In this document: one piece after another, positions 1 to 6,294 of the stretch
How positions within the stretch are numbered: the first letter of the stretch is position 1
Layout of the letters: each line of letters begins with the position of its first letter
Source: a bacterium
Lineage (GTDB): Bacteria; Fidelibacterota; UBA2242
Assembly (NCBI GenBank): GCA_018895675.1
Contig: JAHIOG010000297.1
Span: 1 to 6,294 of the forward strand
DNA: 6,294 nt
Direction: 5' to 3'
The notes under the pieces: model-generated
Database searches by the model: none
The model's input: only the letters and a program-made list of their open reading frames with translations
Told to the model about the DNA's origin: nothing
Program-made: the position numbers and the translations under genes

Positions 1-1572
1 GATCTGAAAACCCAATCCGGATCCCATGAACTAAAGATCGGTTTTGATTATCGTGATTATACCATTCGATATTATCGGCTGGGTGCGCCGATGCGTTTAG
101 CCGCTTCTTATATTAACAATTCCCCCTATACCGAAGCAGAATACAACGCTCTGAAAAATGAGGGCTCATCATTAGTAGCAAAGTATGCCGATTATGGCAG
201 CTATATAGATCAGTACTGGTTTCTGAATTATAAAAACGCCTATGCCGAGAATATGGGATATACAATTGACGGCAAGGATTATATTAACGAAAGTCTGGAT
301 GATAATCGCGACGGTCCGCGGACTCCCAAAGTCGGTGGAATTTATTTCCAGGATAAAATTGAGCTAAAGGATTTGGTCGTCAACCTGGGAGTTCGTTATG
401 ACTACATTGCGTCAGATAATTATCAATTTCGCGATGAAGCTCTGATAGTAATTGATACACTCGGGCAAATTGCCGAAAATGTCTATCTTGACGAGAAAGA
501 CGCATATTCTTCATACGAGTCGACGAGTAGTGATGCGATCGGTCGAACTCAAATGGTCAAAACCGATCCTCATCATATTATCAGTCCGCGCCTTGGATTG
601 GCTTTTCCGGTTACCGATCGTACTGTGTTTCATGCCCAGTACGGTAAATATGTTCAGCAGCCTCAGTTGAACAGAATGTTTCTGAGTTATCTCCGTTTTG
701 CCTCTAACATCGATCAGGGTAATTTTACTATCTCTGGTAACCCTGCTCTGGAACCAGTTAAGACAACCTCTTATGAAATTGGTTTCAAGCAACAAATGGG
801 GCAAAATTCCAGCGTTGATATAACGGCGTTCTATAAACAGATGACCGGATATGTTCAGGTGCGTAATGTCACTGGCGCCAAACCGGTAGTTTATGCTACT
901 TATGTCAATGGCGATTATGGTACAGTAAAAGGTCTCTCATTTTCCTATAATTTGAGAAGAACCGGCTATATACAGGCTTTGGTCAACTATACGCTCCAAT
1001 ATGCCGGTGGAACAGGCTCAACAGGCACCGGACAGTATCGCATTGCCTGGCAGGCAGGCAACTATCCGACCTTTGTCAGCCCGCTTGATTTTGATCAGAG
1101 ACATACTGGAACAATTAATATAGATTTCAGAACCACTGAAAAAGATATAATCGGTCCTGCCGGCGTAAATTTCCTTTTTACTTTTGGGAGTGGTCGCCGG
1201 TATACACCGACAAGAATTAGCAGTGCGGTATTTCCGGCTATATCCAGCACACCGATTGCGGCACTTAACTCCGGAACTATGCCGTTTACCTATGAGCTCA
1301 ATATGAAAATAGACAAATCTATGAAATTCAAAGGTTCTAATATCACCTTTTATCTTTGGGTGGAAAATCTCTTGAATACCAGAAATGCGCGTACTGTATA
1401 TGACGGAACCGGGTTGCCCGATTATGACGGATGGTTTAATACTCCGGAAGGCAAAGCCTGGAAACAGAATCCTGCTAACAGTGTAGAACTCTACAATATG
1501 AGACAGGAACATCCATATAATTTTGAAACCCCGCGAACAATCCGGTTGGGTGTGAAATTTGATATTGGTTAA
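1..1572 (+). CDS. TonB-dependent receptor, C-terminal part (5' truncated by window edge)
   Basis: This is the outer-membrane beta-barrel part of a TonB-dependent receptor, a family that takes up siderophores, vitamins, glycans or peptides using TonB/ExbBD energy. The frame is open from base 1, so the first ATG in the window (91) is internal; 523 residues are visible, ending at TAA 1570-1572. Barrel hallmarks, in visible-residue numbering, are a strand pair with YFQDKIEL and NLGVRYDY (about 115-135), ISPRLGLAFPVTDRT then QYGKYVQQP (about 194-221), NPALEPVKTTSYEIGF (247-262), PLDFDQRHTGTINIDF (361-376) and WVENLLNTRNARTVYDGTG (about 453-471). Alternating aromatic strands and Gly/Asn/Asp-rich loops run throughout. 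The last strand is RLGVKFDIG, so the chain ends in Gly instead of the usual aromatic residue. The plug domain, TonB box and signal peptide are not in the window. The substrate cannot be inferred. The next gene starts 22 nt downstream, which suggests an operon. The family call is firm. Confidence 0.95.
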   Translation, partial: DLKTQSGSHELKIGFDYRDYTIRYYRLGAPMRLAASYINNSPYTEAEYNALKNEGSSLVAKYADYGSYIDQYWFLNYKNAYAENMGYTIDGKDYINESLDDNRDGPRTPKVGGIYFQDKIELKDLVVNLGVRYDYIASDNYQFRDEALIVIDTLGQIAENVYLDEKDAYSSYESTSSDAIGRTQMVKTDPHHIISPRLGLAFPVTDRTVFHAQYGKYVQQPQLNRMFLSYLRFASNIDQGNFTISGNPALEPVKTTSYEIGFKQQMGQNSSVDITAFYKQMTGYVQVRNVTGAKPVVYATYVNGDYGTVKGLSFSYNLRRTGYIQALVNYTLQYAGGTGSTGTGQYRIAWQAGNYPTFVSPLDFDQRHTGTINIDFRTTEKDIIGPAGVNFLFTFGSGRRYTPTRISSAVFPAISSTPIAALNSGTMPFTYELNMKIDKSMKFKGSNITFYLWVENLLNTRNARTVYDGTGLPDYDGWFNTPEGKAWKQNPANSVELYNMRQEHPYNFETPRTIRLGVKFDIG

Positions 1573-1578
1573 TAAAGT

Positions 1579-1585
1579 GAGAGGA
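1579..1585 (+). promoter_or_regulatory. Ribosome binding site that fixes the start at 1595
   Basis: GAGAGGA lies 9 nt before ATG 1595. It supports that start over an in-frame TTG at 1559, which lies inside the receptor gene and would put a non-signal-like extension in front of the signal peptide. No terminator-like hairpin is seen in the 22-nt gap, consistent with readthrough from the receptor gene. Confidence 0.7.
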
Positions 1586-1594
1586 TATAATAAA

Positions 1595-4500
1595 ATGAAA
1601 AAAATAATGTCAATTTTATTTTACCTGACAGCGATTATAGTTGTAGGAGGGATAATTCTCACGCCGGCAATTGCTGAACTGAGCAGAAACAGCTCTAATG
1701 TTTTATCCAAGACAACTTCCTCTGAATATACGCTCTTTGACGCTAACCAAATTGCCAGTTGGGTTGGAAATAATGGCCATGTTGTAAGCCATAATCCTAC
1801 CGGTGATGCAGGTTTGGAATGGCCTAAAGGCGGAGGAAACACAGCCGTTTTTTGCTCCGGACTCTGGGTTACGGGAAAAGTAGGAGACGAAATCAGATCG
1901 GCAGCCGCCGAATTCACGTCTGAATTTATGCCGGGCGTGATATTTTACGAACCGCACCCGGATTCGGCAAGAAAAGCGGGAATTCCGTCAAATCCGAATG
2001 ACGCCCGCTATCAGATTTACAAAATTAATAAGGGCGATAACTCTGATCCCGATTTACCGGCTTTTAATCGGGAATATGCTACCTGGCCGGTTGCCGACGG
2101 CGCCCCGGCGCATGACGGCGAATTCTTTACCGATCTGAATGAAAACGGTATTTGGGATAACGGAGAGCCATTTGAGGATTTCAATCTCAACGGAGAATAT
2201 GATGGTCCCGATGGTTTTATCAAAGAGGGCAAAGATCCCCCTCAGCTCCTTGGCGACCAGATGCTCTGGATGGTCTATAACGATTTGGATGATGCCAGGC
2301 ATGCCAGCCTGTGGGGCACCAAACCGTTAGGCATCGAGGTGCAGACTACAATTTTCGGGTTTGACCGGGCGGACCCATTGGGAAATGTCATGTTCATAAA
2401 ATGGTTAGTTGTCAATAAAGGCGGTGTAACGGTAGACAGCTGTTTCATATCGATGTGGTCGGATTCCGATCTGGGTGACGCTAAAGACGATTTTATCGGA
2501 TGTGATACTTCATTAAGCGTGGGTTATTTTTACAATGGCAATGCGGTAGATATAAAGTACGGCATAGCGCCTCCATCGGTGGGCTACGATTTTTTTCAGG
2601 GTCCGATAGTACCTTCTCCCGGAGACATGGCATTGGTATCGGGAAGATTTATTCCTGATTACAAGAATCTGCCGATGACCTCTTTTGTGAAATATACAAA
2701 TGCTGATCCAGAATATGGTGATCCTGAAACTGCGGAAGAAGCTTTTAATTATATGAAAGGCAGAAATGCTTATAACGATCCGTGGCTAACGCCCGATGGA
2801 AGTGTCACTCAGTTTCTCTATCCCGGCGATCCTCAGACCCGCTCCGGTTGGACGGAATATGATGACAGCAGCCCGGAAGACCGACGCTTTCTGATGAGCT
2901 CCGGACCAATTAAATTGGAAAGTTGGGTAGATGTGAATCTCGACGGTTGGCCGCAGGTCGGCGAACCCGGTGTTCAGGAGATTGTCGGTGCGATCATTAT
3001 TGCGAAAGGAACAAATAATTTAAATGCAATTACCGCCATGAAATTTTTCGACCAGTATGCTCAGAATGCATATGACGCCCAATTTGTACTGCCTAGCCCT
3101 CCCAAACCTGCGGTAGTAGTACATGAATTGGATGAACAGATTATCTTATCATGGGAAGATGGCGCCGATATTGCTGAGAATTATTCCTTTCTGGGTTATG
3201 ATTTTGAAGGTTACAATGTTTATCAGGGCGAGTCTAAAAACGGACCGTGGAAAAGCATTGCCACCTATGATAAGGTTAACGGAATATCTGTAATTATGGA
3301 TAAAGGATTGGATCTTGCAACCGGGTTAATTCTTGAGGGTCCCGTTCAATTCGGTACCGATGCAGGTCTTGCCAGAATGATTAATATTAATACTGATTAT
3401 ATTCGGGGCAATGTTGATCTGATCAACGGTAGAAAATATTATTATGCCGTGACAACTTATGCCTACAATCCGGATGTAGCGCCCAAGACTGTTGAAAGTT
3501 CTAAAAAATGTCTGGGCGACGTGACTCCCGGAAATGAAGATGATGACGAACCGGGTATCCAACCCCATGAACCGGGACTTGGCGAAGAATTATATACTGA
3601 ATCGGGAGATTCCCTGGATATTGATCATGCCAGCGGTGTAGGCGAAGCAGTCGTATCTGCATCGGTTATAAACCCCTTGAAATTGACCGGAGATAAATAT
3701 GCAATACGCTTCGACTATGATTCAACTGCCAAAAAGGGTTCCTGGTATATGGGGCGCATAGGTGCTGGCAATGCCATGACCGATACATTAATTCAATCAA
3801 CCGAGTTAGACAGTTTCATGTCCGATCCAATTGAAGGTTTTAATGTATTAGTTAAAGATATTGCCTTTAATCCCCCGACCTTTAACCAAACGTGGGCTCA
3901 GACAACAAATATTATCGGGACCAATATAATTCAGGACCGGTTTGATGCCGTATCGCCCGGAGGTGTGGATTCATTAATTTATTATCCCGCCGCCCCGGAT
4001 ATTGCTCATCTGGATACACTATACGGTCCGACTTATTATTACGATCGTTTTGAAATTGTAGAGATTGGTGTAAATACATACATTGATCTCTTCAGGGTCG
4101 TTCAGCATGATGTATTGATCGAAGGCTGGGCAGCCGAAGCAGGCGGATTAAATCACCTGGCAGCATCGCTTGGTATAGGCGGTGGGATTACGGATCCCGT
4201 TTTACTGCGATCGGACCTGGAAATCAGGTTTACCGAAGAGGGACAAATGGCATCCCGGTGGACGGTTCAAGCAGGATATGCGCCCGATGATACTCTGATT
4301 CATGTGCCTTTTGAGATCTGGGATGTCGAACGAGACGTTCAGCTCTGTGTAGGAATTGCAGATAATAACTACAGACCAGCGACCGGCGAGAATTATGGTG
4401 TTCATGATCCTGAAGCCATGACCCTGCAGAATGATTGGATAGTCACTCTGCACACTGATTATGCAAGCACCGGCGACTCGATTCAGACGATTATGGCAAA

Positions 4501-4996
4501 CCCCAATACGGGATGGCTGTTATACCTCAGCAGTTCATCAAAATATTCTGTCGGTGATGTTCTTGAATTAAGCTTCCTGAATCCGGTTGAGGCAGGCGTG
4601 GACGAATATTTCTTCGTTGCTCCGGCGCTGGATACTGCGCTGACAAAGAAAACCATGCAGGAACAGCTGAAAGAGCTGAATGTATTTCCGAATCCGTATT
4701 TTGCATTCAATGTTGAGGAAACCCAACCATTATACCGGTTTGTAACTTTTACGCATTTACCAAAATACAAAGGCGTAATTAGAATCTTCAGTATTGGCGG
4801 ACAACTCGTGACAAAGATCGATCACAGCGCCAGTGATTTTGCCGGTTCAACCTTTGACAGGTGGAACTTGACAAATCAATATGGAATACCGGTTGCGAGC
4901 GGGATGTACATTGCCCACATTGAGGTCGAAGATGTGGGGGAGAAGATTCTTAAATTGGCTGTCTTTATGCCGGAAGAACGACTTGATGTCTATTAA
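1595..4996 (+). CDS. Large exported multidomain protein with C-terminal T9SS-type sorting domain
   Basis: This 1133-residue protein is predicted to be secreted or surface-anchored; its specific function is not recognised. Residues 1-27 form a signal peptide (MKK start, hydrophobic core, cleavage after AIA). About 40-320 is a conserved-looking region with GLEWPKGGGNTAVF, SGLWVTGKVGDEIRSAA, KPLGIEVQTTIFGFDRADPL and SDSDLGDAKDDFIGCDTS. From memory these resemble a recurrent uncharacterised family of KSB1/Marinimicrobia/Calditrichota genomes. Calcium-loop-like motifs lie at 180-208 and 446-458. A fibronectin III-like module spans about 503-628 (start PPKPAVVV, then GYNVYQG, end GRKYYYAVTTYAYNP). 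An acidic linker with EDDDEPG follows at about 646-666, then a long beta-rich stretch to about 1020. About 1026-1126 is a sorting/FlgD-like Ig domain (NVFPNPY, VIRIFSIGGQLV, WNLTNQYGIPVASGMY). No catalytic motif was recognised, so binding, adhesion or a structural role is as likely as enzymatic activity. It sits between a TonB receptor and a PorV-like barrel, which fits a surface partner exported by T9SS. Confidence 0.7.
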   Translation: MKKIMSILFYLTAIIVVGGIILTPAIAELSRNSSNVLSKTTSSEYTLFDANQIASWVGNNGHVVSHNPTGDAGLEWPKGGGNTAVFCSGLWVTGKVGDEIRSAAAEFTSEFMPGVIFYEPHPDSARKAGIPSNPNDARYQIYKINKGDNSDPDLPAFNREYATWPVADGAPAHDGEFFTDLNENGIWDNGEPFEDFNLNGEYDGPDGFIKEGKDPPQLLGDQMLWMVYNDLDDARHASLWGTKPLGIEVQTTIFGFDRADPLGNVMFIKWLVVNKGGVTVDSCFISMWSDSDLGDAKDDFIGCDTSLSVGYFYNGNAVDIKYGIAPPSVGYDFFQGPIVPSPGDMALVSGRFIPDYKNLPMTSFVKYTNADPEYGDPETAEEAFNYMKGRNAYNDPWLTPDGSVTQFLYPGDPQTRSGWTEYDDSSPEDRRFLMSSGPIKLESWVDVNLDGWPQVGEPGVQEIVGAIIIAKGTNNLNAITAMKFFDQYAQNAYDAQFVLPSPPKPAVVVHELDEQIILSWEDGADIAENYSFLGYDFEGYNVYQGESKNGPWKSIATYDKVNGISVIMDKGLDLATGLILEGPVQFGTDAGLARMININTDYIRGNVDLINGRKYYYAVTTYAYNPDVAPKTVESSKKCLGDVTPGNEDDDEPGIQPHEPGLGEELYTESGDSLDIDHASGVGEAVVSASVINPLKLTGDKYAIRFDYDSTAKKGSWYMGRIGAGNAMTDTLIQSTELDSFMSDPIEGFNVLVKDIAFNPPTFNQTWAQTTNIIGTNIIQDRFDAVSPGGVDSLIYYPAAPDIAHLDTLYGPTYYYDRFEIVEIGVNTYIDLFRVVQHDVLIEGWAAEAGGLNHLAASLGIGGGITDPVLLRSDLEIRFTEEGQMASRWTVQAGYAPDDTLIHVPFEIWDVERDVQLCVGIADNNYRPATGENYGVHDPEAMTLQNDWIVTLHTDYASTGDSIQTIMANPNTGWLLYLSSSSKYSVGDVLELSFLNPVEAGVDEYFFVAPALDTALTKKTMQEQLKELNVFPNPYFAFNVEETQPLYRFVTFTHLPKYKGVIRIFSIGGQLVTKIDHSASDFAGSTFDRWNLTNQYGIPVASGMYIAHIEVEDVGEKILKLAVFMPEERLDVY
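2132..2218 (+). other. Tandem Asp/Asn-Gly calcium-loop-like motifs in the large exported protein
   Basis: Residues 180-192 (DLNENGIWDNGEP) and 195-208 (DFNLNGEYDGPDGF) repeat the pattern D-x-N-x-N-G-x-(W/Y)-D-x-G/P. This resembles the EF-hand-like loops of dockerins and thrombospondin type 3 repeats, where Asp/Asn side chains bind Ca2+. A third related loop, DVNLDGWPQVGEP, is at residues 446-458 (bases 2930-2968). The repetition is visible in the sequence; calcium binding is inferred. Confidence 0.5.
3101..3478 (+). other. Fibronectin type III-like module in the large exported protein
   Basis: Residues about 503-628 begin with PPKPAVVV and a strand ending IILSWEDG (the usual Trp of FN3 strand B). 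They continue with GYNVYQGESKNGPWKSIA (the 'Y.vy.s.d..g.w..' pattern) and close with GRKYYYAVTTYAYNP (the 'g..YyY.V.a.' strand F). An insertion of about 45 residues separates the middle and last strands, longer than in a standard FN3 domain of about 90 residues. Such modules usually act as spacers or binding surfaces in secreted proteins. Confidence 0.6.
4670..4972 (+). other. C-terminal T9SS type A-like sorting / FlgD-like Ig domain
   Basis: Residues about 1026-1126 follow the layout of C-terminal sorting domains in the FCB group: an opening strand with FPNPY, a middle 'F..LP..g.IRIFsi.GqlV' segment, W-x-L-T-N-x-x-G-x-x-V-A-S-G-M-Y, and a last strand EKILKLAVF. In known T9SS cargo this domain directs passage across the outer membrane and is cleaved or anchored at the surface. 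FlgD-like Ig domains look very similar, so the secretion role is inferred; the PorV-family gene directly downstream strengthens it. Unusually, the chain runs on past the final strand with a charged tail, MPEERLDVY. Confidence 0.7.
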
Positions 4997-5006
4997 ACCA
5001 AACAAT

Positions 5007-5014
5007 AAGAGGAA
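5007..5014 (+). promoter_or_regulatory. Ribosome binding site that fixes the start at 5022
   Basis: AAGAGGAA ends 7 nt before ATG 5022 and sits inside the 25-nt gap after the stop of the large protein gene. It supports ATG 5022, where a signal peptide begins at once, over in-frame ATGs at 4881 and 4986 that overlap the upstream gene and would bury the signal peptide. Confidence 0.7.
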
Positions 5015-5021
5015 TAGTATT

Positions 5022-6086
5022 ATGAAAAAAATATTCCCGATTATCACGAACTTTTTAATTGTGACAATGATATTATTTATTGTCGTTACCGATGCGGAAG
5101 CCGGCAGCGCCAGACGCAGAGGTACTTCCGGCGCCCAGGAATTGCTGATCCCGGTAGGATCGGTAGGCACTGCGCTGGGCGGTTCTTTTACCGCGGTAAT
5201 ATCAGGAATCGAGGCAGCCTACTGGAATCCGGCGGGCGTTGCCAATATCGAAGGCACCGGAGAAGCTATGATCTCACATATGACTTATATCGCCGGTATC
5301 GATGTTAGTTATGCGGCGGTTATGGTAAAAGCCGGCGGGATAGGCGCTTTCGGAGCAAGCCTGAAGAGCATAAACTTCGGAGATATTCCGATTACTACAA
5401 CGCAATCACCCGATGGCACCGGAGAACACTATTCTCCGCGCTACTTCACGATTGGTTTCCTATATTCCCGTGTTATGACCGACAGGATTAAGTTCGGTGC
5501 CAGTCTGAATGTATTATCCGAGCAGATTATGAGAGTATCCGCTACCGGTGTATCATTTGACGCCGGCGTTCAGTACGCAACCAGCCCGGACGGATTCAGA
5601 ATGGGTGTAGTATTAAGGAATCTTGGCACCGATATGGTCTTTAATGGTCCCGACCTGGAGCAGGAAGTAATTCCTCCCGGTACCGAGCCGGGCACAAGGC
5701 AGGAACCCTGGAGAGCGCCTCTGGCGTCATTTGAAATGCCAACCCAGATGGAGATGGGAATTGCCTACGGTTTATTCAGAAGTGAAACCATGAAATTGAC
5801 CGTTGGCGGATCGTTCCTTAATGATAATTTCTCATTCGACCAGTACCGGCTCGGCGCCGAGCTGGAATTTATGAATATGTTTTATCTGCGCGGTTCTTAT
5901 GCTATTGCCGAAGACCCTGAGAATAATAAATTCGTTTCGAATCAGGAAGATTTTATGTGGGGTCCCGGCATTGGTGGCGGAATTAAATTGAATTTAGGCG
6001 GCGCCAATATTAAATTGGACTATGCTTTTAGAACTACAAAATATTTTGACAATAATCAGTGGGTATCGGTAAGATTTGGATTCTAA
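5022..6086 (+). CDS. PorV/PorQ-family outer-membrane beta-barrel protein
   Basis: This 354-residue protein is an outer-membrane barrel of the PorV/PorQ family, which is distantly FadL-like. Residues 1-27 are a signal peptide ending in AEA. The family signature follows at about 40-76: ELLIPVGSVGTALGGSFTAV, then EAAYWNPAGVANI, matching the usual 'G.R..alGga.tA...d..a.yWNPAGLA' pattern. The rest is amphipathic strands (GIGAFGASLKSINFGDIPIT, RYFTIGFLYSRVMTDRIKFG, VSFDAGVQYATSPDGFRMGV) with a Pro/Glu-rich probable surface loop at about 207-235. The chain ends WVSVRFGF, with the C-terminal Phe expected for BAM-inserted barrels. Length is close to that of characterised members. In Porphyromonas and Flavobacterium, PorV is needed for T9SS cargo delivery; PorQ and many relatives have other or unknown roles. 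Its place 25 nt after a sorting-domain protein favours a secretion or anchoring role for that cargo. Which subfamily it belongs to cannot be decided by eye, so no gene symbol is given. Confidence 0.85.
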   Translation: MKKIFPIITNFLIVTMILFIVVTDAEAGSARRRGTSGAQELLIPVGSVGTALGGSFTAVISGIEAAYWNPAGVANIEGTGEAMISHMTYIAGIDVSYAAVMVKAGGIGAFGASLKSINFGDIPITTTQSPDGTGEHYSPRYFTIGFLYSRVMTDRIKFGASLNVLSEQIMRVSATGVSFDAGVQYATSPDGFRMGVVLRNLGTDMVFNGPDLEQEVIPPGTEPGTRQEPWRAPLASFEMPTQMEMGIAYGLFRSETMKLTVGGSFLNDNFSFDQYRLGAELEFMNMFYLRGSYAIAEDPENNKFVSNQEDFMWGPGIGGGIKLNLGGANIKLDYAFRTTKYFDNNQWVSVRFGF

Positions 6087-6150
6087 ACAAAAAAAGATAA
6101 ATTAACGTTTAGATGTGATAGTAATGTTTAACCAAAAAATGGAGGTTTTA
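6087..6150 (+). promoter_or_regulatory. 64-nt AT-rich intergenic gap with a strong ribosome binding site
   Basis: This gap is longer than the 22 and 25 nt between the earlier genes. It contains GGAGG at 6141-6145, 5 nt before ATG 6151, the best Shine-Dalgarno in the window. An in-frame ATG at 6124 lacks such a site and is less likely to be the start. I see no convincing promoter and no GC-rich hairpin with a T-run, so whether transcription continues or restarts here is open. Confidence 0.6.
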
Positions 6151-6294
6151 ATGAAAAGCCGCAAATTGTTACTCGTTGTTGCGATTCTCTTGATTGCAAC
6201 TATCGGTGTGTATGCCGGACTGGAAAAAGGCTTTGCTGTTCAGAAGAACAATGAAGTACTGCCAGTCAAAAAAGCTTTACACACAAATGCCTAC
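6151..6294 (+). CDS. Exported protein of unknown function, N-terminus only (3' truncated)
   Basis: Forty-eight codons are visible before the window ends. ATG 6151 is set by GGAGG 5 nt upstream; the same frame has a stop at 6103-6105. The product starts MKSRKLLLVVAILLIATIGV and has a classical Sec signal peptide: basic n-region, hydrophobic core of about 14 residues, and likely cleavage after VYA, before GLEKG. There is no lipobox Cys, so it is probably not a lipoprotein. The mature start (GLEKGFAVQKNN, then EVLPVKKALHTNAY) does not match a family I can name. As a fourth exported product in a row on the same strand it may belong to the same surface module, possibly as another secreted cargo, but this is only inferred from position. 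Confidence 0.7.
   Translation, partial: MKSRKLLLVVAILLIATIGVYAGLEKGFAVQKNNEVLPVKKALHTNAY

Noticed and set aside
1018..1512. Open frame of 164 codons on the minus strand
   Set aside because: It lies wholly inside the receptor gene, antisense to conserved barrel strands, and its product shows no recognisable motif. It is a shadow frame.
1..1572. Assigning the receptor to SusC or a named siderophore receptor
   Set aside because: The plug and N-terminal domains that would discriminate subfamilies are outside the window, and no SusD-like lipoprotein follows; the next gene has a normal signal peptidase I site and no lipobox.
4881..5021. Possible 47-residue N-terminal extension of the PorV-like protein, starting at ATG 4881 or 4986
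   Set aside because: The extension overlaps the conserved sorting domain of the upstream gene in another frame, would displace the signal peptide from the N-terminus, and lacks the good Shine-Dalgarno that precedes 5022.
4847..5170. Open frame of 107 codons on the minus strand across the gene junction
   Set aside because: It is antisense to the end of the large protein and the PorV signal peptide; the hydrophobic stretch is just the complement of the signal-peptide codons.
6084..6111. Inverted repeat TAAAC / GTTTA considered as a terminator after the PorV-like gene
   Set aside because: Only 5 AT-rich pairs with an 18-nt loop and no following T-run, so it is too weak to call.
6100..6125. Possible promoter upstream of the last gene
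   Set aside because: AT-rich hexamers are present, but no -35/-10 pair with proper spacing and no clear Bacteroidota-type TTTG/TAnnTTTG pair.

Overview
The window reads as a chromosomal piece from a Gram-negative bacterium of the Fibrobacteres-Chlorobi-Bacteroidetes (FCB) superphylum. It resembles the uncultured or deep lineages around Calditrichota, KSB1, Marinimicrobia and Ignavibacteria more than a classical Bacteroides. This placement is an inference from three things: a TonB-dependent outer-membrane receptor, a large exported protein with a C-terminal type IX secretion (T9SS)-like sorting domain, and a PorV/PorQ-family barrel, all packed on one strand. By eye the base composition is mid-range and even across the window. 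I see no mobile element, CRISPR array, tRNA or rRNA.

Layout, all on the + strand. (1) 1-1572 is the C-terminal 523 residues of a TonB-dependent receptor; its start, signal peptide and probably its plug lie upstream of the window. (2) After 22 nt, 1595-4996 encodes a 1133-residue exported multidomain protein. It has a signal peptide, an N-terminal region that I recall as a recurrent family of these phyla, Asp/Asn/Gly calcium-loop-like motifs, a fibronectin III-like module, a long beta-rich segment and a C-terminal sorting/FlgD-like Ig domain. (3) After 25 nt, 5022-6086 encodes a 354-residue PorV/PorQ-family outer-membrane beta-barrel. (4) After a 64-nt gap, 6151 begins another gene with a strong Shine-Dalgarno and a signal peptide, cut off by the window end after 48 codons.

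The short gaps, shared strand and strong ribosome binding sites suggest genes 1-3 are co-transcribed; gene 4 may belong to the same unit. The simplest working model is a cell-surface module. The receptor would import a substrate in a TonB-dependent way, the large protein would be a surface-exposed or secreted partner, and the PorV-like barrel would help its export or anchoring, as PorV does for T9SS cargo. No sequence here identifies the substrate. The most interesting aspect is this coupling of receptor, sorting-domain cargo and PorV-like protein, which is reminiscent of but not homologous to SusC/SusD pairs.
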